From contig NC_009656.1 of NCBI RefSeq assembly GCF_000017205.1, positions 2,112,001 through 2,176,000 of the forward strand: 64,000 nucleotides of DNA. The letters are read 5' to 3'. This document shows positions 27,356-36,791 of the stretch, in pieces (position 1 is the first letter of the stretch; every line of letters starts with the position of its first letter). Below the pieces are notes generated by a model, which worked only from the letters and a program-made list of their open reading frames with translations, had not been told where the DNA came from and did not search any database. The DNA is from Pseudomonas paraeruginosa PA7. GTDB lineage: Bacteria > Pseudomonadota > Gammaproteobacteria > Pseudomonadales > Pseudomonadaceae. Made by a program: the position numbers and the translations under genes.

Positions 27356-28384
27356 ATGTACACCCTGGCCCGCCAGCTGCTGTTCAAACTGTCCCCGGAA
27401 ACCTCCCACGAGCTGTCCATCGACCTGATCGGGGCCGGCGGTCGCCTGGGCCTGAACCGCCTGCTGGCGCCCAGGCCGGCGAGCCTGCCGGTATCTGTGC
27501 TGGGCCTGGAGTTTCCCAACCCGGTGGGGCTGGCCGCGGGCCTGGACAAGAACGGCGACGCCATCGACGGCTTCGGCCAGCTCGGTTTTGGTTTCATCGA
27601 GATCGGCACCGTCACTCCGCGTCCGCAGCCGGGCAATCCCAAGCCACGCCTGTTCCGCCTGCCGCAGGCCAGCGCGATCATCAACCGCATGGGTTTCAAC
27701 AACCACGGCGTCGACCATCTGCTGGCGCGGGTGCGCGCGGCGAAGTATCGCGGCGTGCTGGGAATCAACATCGGCAAGAACTTCGATACCCCGGTGGAGC
27801 GTGCGGTGGACGACTACCTGACCTGCCTGGACAAGGTCTACGCCGACGCCAGCTACGTCACCGTCAACGTCAGCTCGCCGAACACCCCCGGGCTGCGCAG
27901 CCTGCAATTCGGCGACTCGCTCAAGCAGTTGCTGGAGGCCCTGCGCCAGCGCCAGGAAGACCTGGCGCTGCGGCATGGCCGGCGGGTACCGCTGGCGATC
28001 AAGATCGCCCCGGACATGAGCGACGAGGAAACCGCGCTGGTCGCCGCGGCGCTGGTCGAGGCGGGGATGGACGCGGTGATCGCGACCAACACCACCCTCG
28101 GCCGCGAGGGCGTGGAAGGCCTGCCGCATGGTGATGAGGCAGGAGGCCTGTCCGGCGCGCCGGTGCGGGAAAAGAGCACGCATACGGTGAAGGTACTGGC
28201 CGGCGAACTGGGCGGACGCCTGCCGATCATCGCCGCCGGCGGCATCACCGAGGGTGCGCACGCGGCGGAGAAGATCGCCGCCGGGGCGAGCCTGGTGCAG
28301 ATCTATTCGGGTTTCATCTACAAGGGGCCGGCGCTGATCCGCGAGGCGGTCGACGCCATCGCCGCATTGCCGCGGCGGAATTGA
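27356..28384 (+). CDS. pyrD: Dihydroorotate dehydrogenase, quinone-dependent (class 2)
   Basis: 342 residues. Oxidises dihydroorotate to orotate on the inner membrane, passing electrons to ubiquinone, the fourth step of pyrimidine synthesis. The N-terminal amphipathic helices typical of class 2 ([20 protein letters not shown]) are present. FMN-binding elements include [20 protein letters not shown] and [20 protein letters not shown], and the catalytic Ser lies in [15 protein letters not shown] at 27356; the upstream extension of the frame is a shadow. It is convergent with rmf, with a shared hairpin between them. Confidence 0.97.
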   Translation: MYTLARQLLFKLSPETSHELSIDLIGAGGRLGLNRLLAPRPASLPVSVLGLEFPNPVGLAAGLDKNGDAIDGFGQLGFGFIEIGTVTPRPQPGNPKPRLFRLPQASAIINRMGFNNHGVDHLLARVRAAKYRGVLGINIGKNFDTPVERAVDDYLTCLDKVYADASYVTVNVSSPNTPGLRSLQFGDSLKQLLEALRQRQEDLALRHGRRVPLAIKIAPDMSDEETALVAAALVEAGMDAVIATNTTLGREGVEGLPHGDEAGGLSGAPVREKSTHTVKVLAGELGGRLPIIAAGGITEGAHAAEKIAAGASLVQIYSGFIYKGPALIREAVDAIAALPRRN

Positions 28385-28385
28385 A

Positions 28386-28407
28386 AAGGGCTCCTTGCGG
28401 AGCCCTT
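28386..28407 (-). terminator. Hairpin between pyrD and rmf, terminator for rmf
   Basis: A 9-bp perfect stem AAGGGCTCC / GGAGCCCTT with loop TTGC. On the minus strand the stem is followed by a T-run (complement of GAAAA at 28383-28387), so it should end rmf transcription. On the plus strand there is no T-run. Confidence 0.75.
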
Positions 28408-28471
28408 GGGCTTGCGCCCGCCGCCCGGATGGGGCGTGCCTTGGGGAAATCGGTGCTATCCGTGTTGTCGC

Positions 28472-28684
28472 TTACACGTGCTGGAGTTGATTGAGACGCT
28501 GTAAGCCGGCCGTGCCAGTGAGACCGTCCCAGTTGTCGCCGCGGCCCTCGCGCCAGCCGTTGAGCCAGGACTGCCGCGTCGTAGGATGGGTGAACGGACA
28601 AAGATCACGAGATTTACCGGTTATGCCGTTCTGATAACCACGCAAGAAGGCTCTTTCCAACGGATCACGCTTAAGTCTTCTCAT
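28472..28684 (-). CDS. rmf: Ribosome modulation factor
   Basis: 70 residues, MRRLKRDPLERAFLRGYQNG with ITGKSRDLCPFTHPTTRQSW, a near-textbook RMF. It binds 70S ribosomes near the 16S 3' end in stationary phase and promotes 100S dimer formation (hibernation), protecting ribosomes in starved or biofilm cells. Small and basic as the family requires. Monocistronic, convergent with pyrD, with a long upstream region (28685-29144) that should carry its growth-phase-controlled promoter. Confidence 0.96.
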   Translation of the reverse strand: MRRLKRDPLERAFLRGYQNGITGKSRDLCPFTHPTTRQSWLNGWREGRGDNWDGLTGTAGLQRLNQLQHV

Positions 28685-29144
28685 AGGGTGTTGCCCTCAC
28701 TTGTTGACTGTTATGTCCCGTTGGCCCCCAGGGGAGGCCTGGCGAAGCTTTCGCCGAAAGGGGTCGTTGCCGGCGTGACGACCCTCGCCCGACACCGTTG
28801 CGGTGACGGATTAACTGGAGTTCTAACCAAAGCGTTCAGGCGTGTGAATGACCGATTTGTCATAAAGACTTAACGCTTTCGTCGATAGGGCCATATGTTG
28901 CAGGGTCATGACGCCTGGATTCCGGCGCTAACGCCGCAGGGGCGCGGGGTTGCTCCTTATAACAAGTTGCTTCCCTACCAATTGAGATTTCCTCGCATTC
29001 CGACGAAGGGTCGCCCAGACTGCGACTCGGGGTCGCAGCGAGCAACGCCGGGGTCGCCCGGCAATCGAAGCATGGCACCCAGGTGCCGAAGAAGTGCCCA
29101 TGAGGGTGCTTCCACTGACAAGGGCTGCGGCCCGGGAAGGCGAT
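28685..29144. promoter_or_regulatory. Divergent intergenic region rmf / rlmL
   Basis: 460 bases with no supported gene. It should contain the leftward rmf promoter and the rightward rlmL promoter. A small perfect hairpin GGCGAA-GCT-TTCGCC lies at 28741-28755, about 57 bases upstream of the rmf start, possibly in its 5' leader. A 95-codon rightward frame (28586-28873) crosses the rmf start antisense and lacks family features. I cannot assign promoter hexamers with confidence. Confidence 0.5.
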
Positions 29145-31322
29145 ATGGCTGATGTTTACGAATTGTTTCTGACTTGCCCCAAGGGTCTCGAGAGCCTGCT
29201 CCTGGAAGAGGCGCAGGGACTCGGCCTGAGCGAGGCGCGCGCGCAGGTGTCGGCGGTGCGCGGGCAGGGCAGCCTGGAAGTGGCCTATCGCCTGTGCCTG
29301 TGGTCGCGCCTGGCCAACCGGGTGTTGCTGGTGCTGGCGCGGTTCCCGGTGGAGAACGCCGAGTCCATGTACCTGGCGGTCCACGCGGTGAACTGGGAAG
29401 ACCACCTGGACGCCGGCGGCACGCTGGCGGTGGAGTTCAGCGGCAAGGGCTCGGGAATCGACAACACTCACTTCGGTGCGTTGAAGGTCAAGGACGCGAT
29501 TGTCGACAACCTGCGCGAGCGTTCCGGCCGGCGGCCTTCGGTAGACAAGGTCAACCCCGACGTGCGCGTGCACCTGCACCTGGATCGTGGCCAGGCGACC
29601 CTTTCCCTCGATCTCTCCGGGCACAGCCTGCACCAGCGCGGCTACCGGTTGCAGCAGGGTGCCGCGCCGCTGAAGGAGAACCTGGCGGCGGCCGTCCTGA
29701 TCCGTGCCGGCTGGCCGAAGATCGCCGCCGAAGGTGGCGCCCTGGCCGACCCGATGTGCGGCGTCGGCACCTTCCTGGTCGAGGCGGCGCTGATGGCCGC
29801 CGACATCGCGCCGAACCTCAGGCGCGAGCGCTGGGGCTTCAGCAACTGGCTGGGGCATGTGCCGGCGCTGTGGCGCAAGCTCCACGAGGAAGCGCAGCAG
29901 CGCGCGGCGGCCGGCCTGGCCAGGGCGCCGTTGTGGATTCGCGGCTACGAGGCCGACCCGCGCCTGATCCAGCCGGCGCGCAACAATATCGAGCGTGCCG
30001 GGGTGGCCGACTGGGTGAAGATCTACCAGGGCGAACTGGCGACTTTCGAGCCGCGCCCGGACAAGGGCCAGGCCGGCCTGGTGATCTGCAACCCGCCCTA
30101 TGGCGAGCGCCTCGGCGACGAAGCCAGCCTGCTCTATCTCTACCAGAACCTCGGCGAGCGCCTGCGCCAGAGTTGCATCGGCTGGAGTGCAGGGGTATTC
30201 ACCGGGGCGCCGGAGCTGGGCAAGCGCATGGGTATCCGTAGCCACAAACAGTACGCGTTCTGGAACGGCGCGCTGGCCTGCAAGCTGCTGATGATCCAGG
30301 TCGAGCCGCGCCAGTTCGTCACCGGCGAGCGCGGCGAGCGCAATGACGATGGCCAGGCGCGGGCGCCGAGCGAGCCGGCGCGGCTGAGCGAGGGCGGGCA
30401 GATGTTCGCCAACCGCCTGCAGAAGAATCTCCGGCAACTGGGCAAGTGGGCGCGCCGCGACAAGGTCGAGTGCTATCGCCTGTACGATGCCGACATGCCG
30501 GAGTACGCGCTGGCGGTGGATATCTACGGCGACTGGGTGCATGTGCAGGAGTATGCCGCGCCCAAGTCGGTCGATCCGGCCAAGGCCCAGGCGCGCCTGT
30601 TCGATGCCCTGGCGGCGATCCCGCAGGCGCTGGGCGTGGCCCAGGAGCGGGTGGTGGTCAAGCGCCGCGAGCGCCAGGCCGGCAAGAAGCAGTACGAACG
30701 GCAGAGCAGCGAGGGCAAGTTCCTCGAGGTCGGCGAGGGCGGCGTGCGCCTGCTGGTGAATCTGACCGACTATCTGGACACCGGCCTGTTCCTCGACCAC
30801 CGGCCGATGCGCCTGCGTATCCAGAAGGAAGCGGCCGGCAAGCGCTTCCTCAACCTGTTCTGCTACACCGCCACGGCCACCGTGCATGCGGCCCGGGGTG
30901 GCGCGCGCAGCACCACCAGCGTCGATCTGTCGAAGACCTACCTGGACTGGGCGCGGCGCAACCTGTCGCTCAACGGGTTCTCCGACAGGCAGCGCCTGGT
31001 GCACAGCGACGTGATGGAATGGCTGCGGGAGGACGATGGCCAGTACGAACTGATCTTCATCGACCCGCCGACCTTCTCCAACTCCAAGCGCATGGAAGGC
31101 GTGTTCGACGTGCAGCGCGACCAGGTCGAGCTGCTCGACCTGGCCATGGCGCGGCTGGCGCCGGGTGGGGTGCTGTATTTCTCCAACAACTTCCGCAAGT
31201 TCGAACTGGACGAGAGCGTGCAGGCCCGCTATGCGGTCGAGGAGATCACGGGCGAAACCCTCGATCCGGATTTCGCGCGGAATCCGAAGATCCATCGGGC
31301 CTGGAGAATCACCGTTCGCTGA
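29145..31322 (+). CDS. rlmL: Bifunctional 23S rRNA methyltransferase RlmKL
   Basis: 725 residues from the ATG at 29145, which starts at the family Met (MADVYELFLTCPKGLESLLL). A THUMP domain (about 45-155) leads into the N-terminal methyltransferase (m2G2445 of 23S rRNA; DPMCGVGTFLVEA and CNPPYGERLGDE). The C-terminal methyltransferase (m7G2069) carries FLNLFCYTATATVHAARGGA and IDPPTFSNSKRM. The fusion of two rRNA methyltransferases is normal in gammaproteobacteria. Monocistronic, ended by the terminator at 31340. Confidence 0.96.
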   Translation: MADVYELFLTCPKGLESLLLEEAQGLGLSEARAQVSAVRGQGSLEVAYRLCLWSRLANRVLLVLARFPVENAESMYLAVHAVNWEDHLDAGGTLAVEFSGKGSGIDNTHFGALKVKDAIVDNLRERSGRRPSVDKVNPDVRVHLHLDRGQATLSLDLSGHSLHQRGYRLQQGAAPLKENLAAAVLIRAGWPKIAAEGGALADPMCGVGTFLVEAALMAADIAPNLRRERWGFSNWLGHVPALWRKLHEEAQQRAAAGLARAPLWIRGYEADPRLIQPARNNIERAGVADWVKIYQGELATFEPRPDKGQAGLVICNPPYGERLGDEASLLYLYQNLGERLRQSCIGWSAGVFTGAPELGKRMGIRSHKQYAFWNGALACKLLMIQVEPRQFVTGERGERNDDGQARAPSEPARLSEGGQMFANRLQKNLRQLGKWARRDKVECYRLYDADMPEYALAVDIYGDWVHVQEYAAPKSVDPAKAQARLFDALAAIPQALGVAQERVVVKRRERQAGKKQYERQSSEGKFLEVGEGGVRLLVNLTDYLDTGLFLDHRPMRLRIQKEAAGKRFLNLFCYTATATVHAARGGARSTTSVDLSKTYLDWARRNLSLNGFSDRQRLVHSDVMEWLREDDGQYELIFIDPPTFSNSKRMEGVFDVQRDQVELLDLAMARLAPGGVLYFSNNFRKFELDESVQARYAVEEITGETLDPDFARNPKIHRAWRITVR

Positions 31323-31339
31323 GGCGAGCGGTATTCATG

Positions 31340-31378
31340 AAAAAGGCCGCCAGCGGGAAACCGCTGGCGGCCTTTTTT
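31340..31378. terminator. Bidirectional terminator between rlmL and dacB
   Basis: A 17-bp perfect stem (A5 GGCCGCCAGCGG / CCGCTGGCGGCC T5) around a GAAA tetraloop (31357-31360). It ends in T6 on the plus strand and T5 on the minus strand, so it serves both convergent genes. Confidence 0.95.
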
Positions 31379-31389
31379 CGTACTGTGCC

Positions 31390-32820
31390 TTATTTCCGCG
31401 CGTGCAGGCTCAGCAGCACCTGGTCGAGGATCGCCGAGGCGCCCCACGGGCGCGGGCTGTTGAGGATCGCCACTACCACCCAGTTGTGCCCGCTGGCGTC
31501 GCGGCTGAAGCCGGCGAGGGCGCGTACCGTATTGAGGGTGCCGGTCTTCACGTGCGCCTCGCCGACCAGCGCGGTGCGCCGCAGGCGCTTGCGCATGGTG
31601 CCGTCGAGGCCGGCCAGCGGCAGCGAGGAAATGAATTCCGCCGCGTAGGGGCTGTGCCAGGCGGCCTGCAGCATGGCCGCCATTTCGCGCGCGCTGACCC
31701 GTTCCTGGCGCGACAGCCCGGAGCCGTTCTCCATCACCAGGCGCGGCGCGGTGATGCCCTTGCGTGCCAGCCACTGCCGCACCACCCGCTGCGCGGCCTG
31801 GGCGTCGTCGCCATCGGCGCTGTTGCGGAACTGCGCGCCGATGGAAAGGAACAGCTGCCGGGCCATGGTGTTGTTGCTGTACTTGTTGATGTCGCGAATG
31901 ATTTCCACCAGGTCCGGCGAGAAGGCCTTGGCGATCAGCGTGGCGTTGCGCGGCACGCTGCCCTGGCGATCCTTGCCGAGGATGCTGCCGCCCAGTTCCT
32001 GCCAGATGCCGCGCACCGCGCCGGCGGTGTAGCCGGGATGGTCGAGCAACGACATGTAGGTCTGCGCGCTGCAGCCCTGGGGAATCTGCCCGGTGGCCAG
32101 CAGGGTGGTGCCGTCGAACTGGGTCACCGGGCTGAAACGCAGCTTCGGCCAGGCCGGGCAGGTGGCGGCGCCGGTCATCTTCACCTGGTTGTCGATGCGT
32201 ACGTTGGCCAGAGGCGGGTCCATCTGCACGCTGACCTTGTTGCCGTCGGTACGCACCACCATGCGCACGCTCTTAAGGTTGACCAGCAGCGAATCCGGGC
32301 CGACCAGGAACGGCTTGGTGTCGTCGCCGCCGTCGTCGTTGAATACCGGCAGCTGGGGGATGTTGAAGTAGCCGCGGTCGAGCACCAGGTCGCCGGTGAC
32401 CTTGGTCACGCCATTGGCGCGCAGGTCGCGCATCAGCAGCCAGAGCTTCTCCATGTTCAGTTTCGGGTCGCCGCCGCCCTTGAGGTAGAGGTTGCCGTTG
32501 AGCACTCCGTTCTTGAGCTGGCCGTCGGTGTAGAACTCGGTCTTCCACTGGTAGGTCGGGCCGAGCATTTCCAGGGCGGCATAGGTGGTGAACAGCTTCA
32601 TGGTCGAGGCCGGGTTCACCGAGACGTCGGCATTGTAGTAGGTGGGGTTGCCCGGGCCGTCGAGCGGAATCAGCACCAGTGACAGGTCGTTGCCGGTCAG
32701 CTTGTTGGTCTGCAGGGCTTTCTGCACGTTGGCCGGCAGGCTGGCGTTGACCTGGGCGAGGGTGGGAAGGGCGAAAGGCAGGAGCGTGGCGAAGGCAAGA
32801 GTACGCAGCGACTTGAACAT
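31390..32820 (-). CDS. dacB: D-alanyl-D-alanine carboxypeptidase/endopeptidase PBP4
   Basis: 476 residues, periplasmic (signal peptide SLRTLAFATLLPFALPTLAQ). Class C low-molecular-weight penicillin-binding protein that trims peptidoglycan stem peptides. The active-site triad motifs are intact: SxxK at STMK (Ser72, Lys75), SxN in KYSNNTM and KTG in HVKTGTL. The long insertion between the first and second motifs is typical of PBP4. In P. aeruginosa, loss of this gene (PA3047) triggers AmpR-dependent ampC overproduction and CreBC activation, a common route to clinical beta-lactam resistance. The frame here is uninterrupted with all motifs present, so no inactivation is visible. Shares the bidirectional terminator with rlmL. 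Confidence 0.96.
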   Translation of the reverse strand: MFKSLRTLAFATLLPFALPTLAQVNASLPANVQKALQTNKLTGNDLSLVLIPLDGPGNPTYYNADVSVNPASTMKLFTTYAALEMLGPTYQWKTEFYTDGQLKNGVLNGNLYLKGGGDPKLNMEKLWLLMRDLRANGVTKVTGDLVLDRGYFNIPQLPVFNDDGGDDTKPFLVGPDSLLVNLKSVRMVVRTDGNKVSVQMDPPLANVRIDNQVKMTGAATCPAWPKLRFSPVTQFDGTTLLATGQIPQGCSAQTYMSLLDHPGYTAGAVRGIWQELGGSILGKDRQGSVPRNATLIAKAFSPDLVEIIRDINKYSNNTMARQLFLSIGAQFRNSADGDDAQAAQRVVRQWLARKGITAPRLVMENGSGLSRQERVSAREMAAMLQAAWHSPYAAEFISSLPLAGLDGTMRKRLRRTALVGEAHVKTGTLNTVRALAGFSRDASGHNWVVVAILNSPRPWGASAILDQVLLSLHARK

Positions 32821-33130
32821 TAATGAAGAACCCTTGAAGACGGAGGGTAGAAAATGAAATGAAGATGAAAAACGAAGCGAACCTGAAAAAAGAGACGGGC
32901 ATCACGCGAAGAGGCCGTCTTGCTCATTATGCCGCAAGGCGGATAACGATGCGCTGGAGTTTCGCGGCATTCGCCGTCATATCGCCGAATGGTCGGAACT
33001 GGTAGAGTGCGCCGGCAATCCGGCCGCGCCGCGCGGAGCTTGCCGGGGTTCGCCCGCGGTTCCAGCGGCGTCGGCTACTGTCTGTAATGCGAGGCTCCGC
33101 CAATGGAGCGTCAATCCAGGAGATGCCGCC
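32821..33130. promoter_or_regulatory. Divergent intergenic region dacB / yggL
   Basis: 310 bases. The half next to dacB is purine-rich (ATGAAATGAAGATGAAAAAC region near 32850-32880) and probably forms the dacB leader and promoter. No strong palindrome or small gene is seen. Confidence 0.45.
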
Positions 33131-33475
33131 ATGGCTACTAATCGTTCCCGCCGCCTGCGCAAGAAATTGTGCGTCGATGAATTCCAGGAGCTGGGTTTCG
33201 AATTGAACTTCCACTACAAGGAAGGCGTGGATGCCGATGCGGTGAACGCTTTCATGTTGCGCTTCATCGATCAGGCGATCGAAGCCAACGAACTGACCTA
33301 TGGCGGCTGTGACGAATTCGGTTTCGTCTGCCTGGCGCGCCGTGGCTCGGTCAATGAAGAGCAGCGGGCCCTGATCGAGGCCTGGTTGAAGCAGCAACCG
33401 GAACTGGCCAGCGTCGAGGTCGGCGCGCTGGTGGATGCCTGGTATCCCGAGCAGCCGGTGCTGCCGAAGCCCTAA
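33131..33475 (+). CDS. yggL: YggL family 50S ribosome-binding protein
   Basis: 114 residues. NRSRRLRKKLCVDEFQELGF, followed by ELNFHYKEGVDADAVNAFML, is the DUF469/YggL pattern. E. coli YggL associates with the large ribosomal subunit, and the P. aeruginosa gene is PA3046 by order. No signal peptide. Preceded by AGGAG at 33119-33123; monocistronic, with a hairpin shortly after the stop. Confidence 0.88.
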   Translation: MATNRSRRLRKKLCVDEFQELGFELNFHYKEGVDADAVNAFMLRFIDQAIEANELTYGGCDEFGFVCLARRGSVNEEQRALIEAWLKQQPELASVEVGALVDAWYPEQPVLPKP

Positions 33476-33483
33476 GCGACCAC

Positions 33484-33509
33484 GCCGCCATCCCGTCGCG
33501 GGTGGCGGC
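33484..33509 (+). terminator. Hairpin downstream of yggL
   Basis: GCCGCCA-T-CCCG / CGGGTGGCGGC, 11 pairs with one bulged base and loop TCG, starting 8 bases after the yggL stop. No T-run follows, so it may only stabilise the 3' end or act with Rho. Confidence 0.5.
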
Positions 33510-33893
33510 AACGTCTTCCTCCCCGTACCCGCGCGTTCAGTGGCCGGACTTCCGACCGCCGCCCTCCTGCCTTTTCCCGTTCCCGCCTATCCGACACCGC
33601 GCGGGCAGACGGATAGCATTAATCCGACGCTCTGACGAACTATTCAACAGGCCCTGGCAGATAACGATCCGGGAGAGCATGTATATAAGCGCTCATGTTC
33701 TTGTTGGATAACTAGGCTAACTGCTTGGCAATATATGTTGTTTTGAATTGGCCGTAAGAAATAAATTAAGTTCCCGTGAGAATATTCCTTAAAGTATATA
33801 AGTCGCCATCGGATATCTCGACAATATGGCTCCTGTCTATATCTTGCTCAGGAGGATTTTTTCTGAATTTTTAATTGGCAAGGAAATCAGACA
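33510..33893. promoter_or_regulatory. Upstream region of rocA2-rocS2
   Basis: 384 bases. From about 33690 to 33890 the base composition drops sharply (runs such as TGTTTTGAATTG and AAATAAATTAAG), much lower in GC than the neighbouring genes. It includes a Shine-Dalgarno-like AGGAGG at 33850 that starts no supported gene. The AT-rich tract probably holds the rocA2 promoter and may be an H-NS-type (MvaT/MvaU) silencing target. Confidence 0.5.
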
Positions 33894-34517
33894 ATGAGCC
33901 GTATTCTGATAGTCGACGATCATCCCGTGATTCGCATGGCCATGAAGATGTTGCTGGAAGCCGAGGGACACCAGATCGTCGGCGATACCGACAATGGCGT
34001 TGACGCCATCAGCCTGGGGCGGGAGTTGAAACCGGACCTGGTCATCCTCGACATCGGTATCCCCCGGCTGGACGGCCTGGAGGTCATCAGCCGCCTGACG
34101 GTCCTGGGCCTGCCGGTGAAGATCCTCGTCCTCACCGGCCAGAGCGCCTCGCTGTTCGCCTTGCGCAGCATGCAGGCGGGGGCCGCGGGCTTCGTCTGCA
34201 AGCAGGGCGGGCTGGCCGAGCTGGTAACGGCGGTCAACGCGGTGGCCTCGGGCTACAGCTACTTCCCCAGTTCGGCCATGCGCCCGGTGCAGCAGGGCGC
34301 CTATTCGGACGACGTGGAGTTGCTCGGACGTCTGTCCGATCGGGAAGTATCGGTATTGCAGTATCTGAGCCAGGGCTATTCGAACAAGCAGATATCCGAG
34401 CAGATGTTCATCAGCAACAAGACGGTCAGTACTTACAAGGCGCGCCTGTTGTTGAAGTTGAACGCCGGTTCTCTGGTGGATCTTATCGAGTTCGCCAAAC
34501 GCAATGCGCTCATATAA
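33894..34517 (+). CDS. rocA2: Two-component response regulator RocA2 (LuxR/NarL type)
   Basis: 207 residues. The receiver domain (1-120) has the acidic pair IVDDHP, phospho-acceptor Asp in LVILDIGIP (about 53) and Lys in FVCKQGG. The C-terminal LuxR helix-turn-helix is LSDREVSVLQYLSQGYSNKQ then ISEQMFISNKTVSTYK. In P. aeruginosa the Roc2 system (PA3045-PA3044) is a paralogue of Roc1, which controls cup fimbriae, with cross-talk reported between the systems. The partner kinase gene begins 12 bases downstream, so they form an operon. The equivalent gene in PAO1 sits in the same order next to yggL. Confidence 0.93.
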   Translation: MSRILIVDDHPVIRMAMKMLLEAEGHQIVGDTDNGVDAISLGRELKPDLVILDIGIPRLDGLEVISRLTVLGLPVKILVLTGQSASLFALRSMQAGAAGFVCKQGGLAELVTAVNAVASGYSYFPSSAMRPVQQGAYSDDVELLGRLSDREVSVLQYLSQGYSNKQISEQMFISNKTVSTYKARLLLKLNAGSLVDLIEFAKRNALI

Positions 34518-34529
34518 GGGCCGGGGCGA

Positions 34530-36788
34530 ATGAAGTTCCACAAGCGCGCCGCGTGCCTGAGCCTGTTTCTCGTGTTCGTCTTCATGGCGGGACATGTCCT
34601 ACCGTCGAAGGCGGAAAGTCCCGGATACCCACCGGCGGTTCCCGCTACCGTTCCTCCCGTCCCCGAACCGGGGCGCGCGCTCGGCGCCGCTTCGGTTTCG
34701 CGGGCATGGCAGTTGTCCGCCGAAACCCCGGCACGCCTCCCCGTCGACGGCTTGCGTTCGCCCACCCCGTCCAGCCTGATGCTCGGCCTGCTGGTGGCCT
34801 GCCTGGCCAGCGTCGCCTGCCTGGCCTGGAATACCGTGTTGCAGCTCAGGCTCAGGCGCTGGCAGCGCACCGAGGCCGATCTTAGCGATCGCCTGGCATT
34901 GAAGCAGGCGCTGGTCGACGGGATTCCCTATCCGGTGAGCATCCGCACGCTCGACGGACGCCTGCTGGCCTGCAACCGGAATTACCTGGACAGCCTGCGC
35001 ATGACCCGCGAGCAGGCGCGCGGCACCCTGCTGACCGATTCCGACTGGGTCGAGGGCGGCAAGGCCCGGCTCATGCACCGGCAATGCCTGGCGGTGGCGC
35101 GGGGCGGGACGGCGAGTTTCACCGACATGACCGTGCGCATCGGTGGCCAGCTGCTGGAAATCCACCACTGGGTCACGCCCTACCGGGACCGCCAGGGACG
35201 GGTGCTCGGCCTGATGAACGGCTGGATCGACATCACCGAGCGCGAACGCCTGGCTCGCCAGTTGCGCGAAGCGATGCGCCAGGCGGACGAGGCGAACCGG
35301 GCCAAGAGCGTGTTCCTGGCGACCATGAGCCACGAGATCCGTACGCCGATGAACGCGGTCATCGGCATCCTCGAGCTGGTATTGCAGCGCCTGACGCCCG
35401 GGCAACCCGAGCGCGCCTCGCTGGAAGTCGCCTACGAGGCGGCCGGTTCCCTGCAGTTGCTGATCGGCGATATTCTCGACGTCGCCAAGATCGAGTCGGG
35501 CCACCTGATCCTCACGCCCGAACGGGTTCGCCTGCGCGAAGTGGTGGAGTCGGTGCGCCGCATGTTCGAAGGCCTGGCCAGGCAGAAGGGGCTGCGGCTT
35601 GGCGTGGAACTGGGCGACACCCCCGGGTGTGACGTGCTGATCGACCCCTTGCGCTTCAAGCAGGTGCTGTCGAACCTGGTGAGCAACGCGATCAAGTTCA
35701 CCGAGCAGGGACAGGTGACGATCCGACTCCAGGAGAAGAACCTGGACGAGGGGCGGGCGGTCGTCCGGCTGGCGGTCGAGGACACCGGCATCGGCATCGC
35801 GCCGGCCGACCAGGCGCGCCTGTTCCAGCCTTTCATCCAGGTGGCCAAGGGGCGCACGGTACAGGGCGGGACCGGCCTCGGCCTGGCGATCTGCCGCAAG
35901 CTGGTGGACCTGATGGGGGGCGACATCGAGATGCACAGCGAGCCGGGAAAGGGGACGCTGGTCTCGCTGGACCTGCTGTTGCGCCGGTGCGGAGCGAAAA
36001 CGCCGGAACCCGGCCACGAGTCGCTGGTTCTTTCCAGCGAGCCGCCGCGCCGCTTGCATGTCCTCATCGCCGACGACTATCCGCCCAACCGGGTACTGCT
36101 GCGCCAGCAGCTGGAGTTCCTCGGCCACCGGGTGGAAGAGGCGGAGGATGGGCAGGTGGCGCTGGAATTGTGGAGCGACGATCATTTCGACGTGCTGATC
36201 ACCGACTGCAACATGCCGCGCCTGAACGGCTACCAGTTGGCGCGCGACGTCCGCGAGCAGGAGCGGCGCGAACGTCGGGCGCCGATCCTGATCCTCGGCT
36301 ACACCGCCGACGCCGAGCCGGACGAAGTGCAGCGCTGTCGCGAAGCGGGCATGGACGATTGCCTGTTCAAGCCGCTTGGCCTGGAAACGCTGCGCAACTA
36401 TCTCGCGGCTTCCTTCGCCCAGGTCGCCGCGCCAGCCCAGGGGCTCTACGACGCCAGCACCCTCCATGCGCTCGGTGGCGGGCGTGCGGAGCGGGTCCGG
36501 GAACTGCTGGAAACCCTGCTCGACAGCAACCGGCACGATCTGCAACTGCTCGCGGCATTGCTCGACGGGGCCGACAGGGCCGGGCTCGCCGATCACGCGC
36601 ACCGGATCAAGGGCGCCGCGCGGATGATCGAGGCGCGCGTGCTGCTGGAGGCCTGTGTGGCGCTGGAGCAGGCCTGCCGCCAGGGCGAAGGCGATGAGCG
36701 CCTGCGGGGACTCGCCGAGAAGCTCCGGCTGGCCCTCGAGGCGTTGCAGGAGGAGCTCCAGGAGCAACTGGCGGCGTCGGTGGTGTGA
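34530..36788 (+). CDS. rocS2: Hybrid sensor histidine kinase RocS2
   Basis: 752 residues. An N-terminal signal anchor (about 8-26) and a second membrane helix (about 86-112, LMLGLLVACLASVACLAWNT) bracket a short Pro-rich periplasmic stretch of about 60 residues. Then come a PAS domain (about 120-235), HisKA with MSHEIRTPMNAVIG (about 268), HATPase_c with NLVSNAIKFTEQG and GGTGLGLAICRKL, a receiver with LITDCNMPRLNGYQ, and a C-terminal HPt with HRIKGAARM. This is a complete unorthodox phosphorelay ending on RocA2. No large periplasmic solute-binding domain is present, so the sensed signal may be membrane-proximal or cytoplasmic through PAS. It converges on dgt with 3 bases between stops. Confidence 0.92.
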   Translation: MKFHKRAACLSLFLVFVFMAGHVLPSKAESPGYPPAVPATVPPVPEPGRALGAASVSRAWQLSAETPARLPVDGLRSPTPSSLMLGLLVACLASVACLAWNTVLQLRLRRWQRTEADLSDRLALKQALVDGIPYPVSIRTLDGRLLACNRNYLDSLRMTREQARGTLLTDSDWVEGGKARLMHRQCLAVARGGTASFTDMTVRIGGQLLEIHHWVTPYRDRQGRVLGLMNGWIDITERERLARQLREAMRQADEANRAKSVFLATMSHEIRTPMNAVIGILELVLQRLTPGQPERASLEVAYEAAGSLQLLIGDILDVAKIESGHLILTPERVRLREVVESVRRMFEGLARQKGLRLGVELGDTPGCDVLIDPLRFKQVLSNLVSNAIKFTEQGQVTIRLQEKNLDEGRAVVRLAVEDTGIGIAPADQARLFQPFIQVAKGRTVQGGTGLGLAICRKLVDLMGGDIEMHSEPGKGTLVSLDLLLRRCGAKTPEPGHESLVLSSEPPRRLHVLIADDYPPNRVLLRQQLEFLGHRVEEAEDGQVALELWSDDHFDVLITDCNMPRLNGYQLARDVREQERRERRAPILILGYTADAEPDEVQRCREAGMDDCLFKPLGLETLRNYLAASFAQVAAPAQGLYDASTLHALGGGRAERVRELLETLLDSNRHDLQLLAALLDGADRAGLADHAHRIKGAARMIEARVLLEACVALEQACRQGEGDERLRGLAEKLRLALEALQEELQEQLAASVV

Positions 36789-36791
36789 GGC

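Noticed and set aside
28586-28873. 95-codon rightward frame across the rmf start
   Set aside because: Antisense to rmf, no family features, no convincing ribosome binding site.
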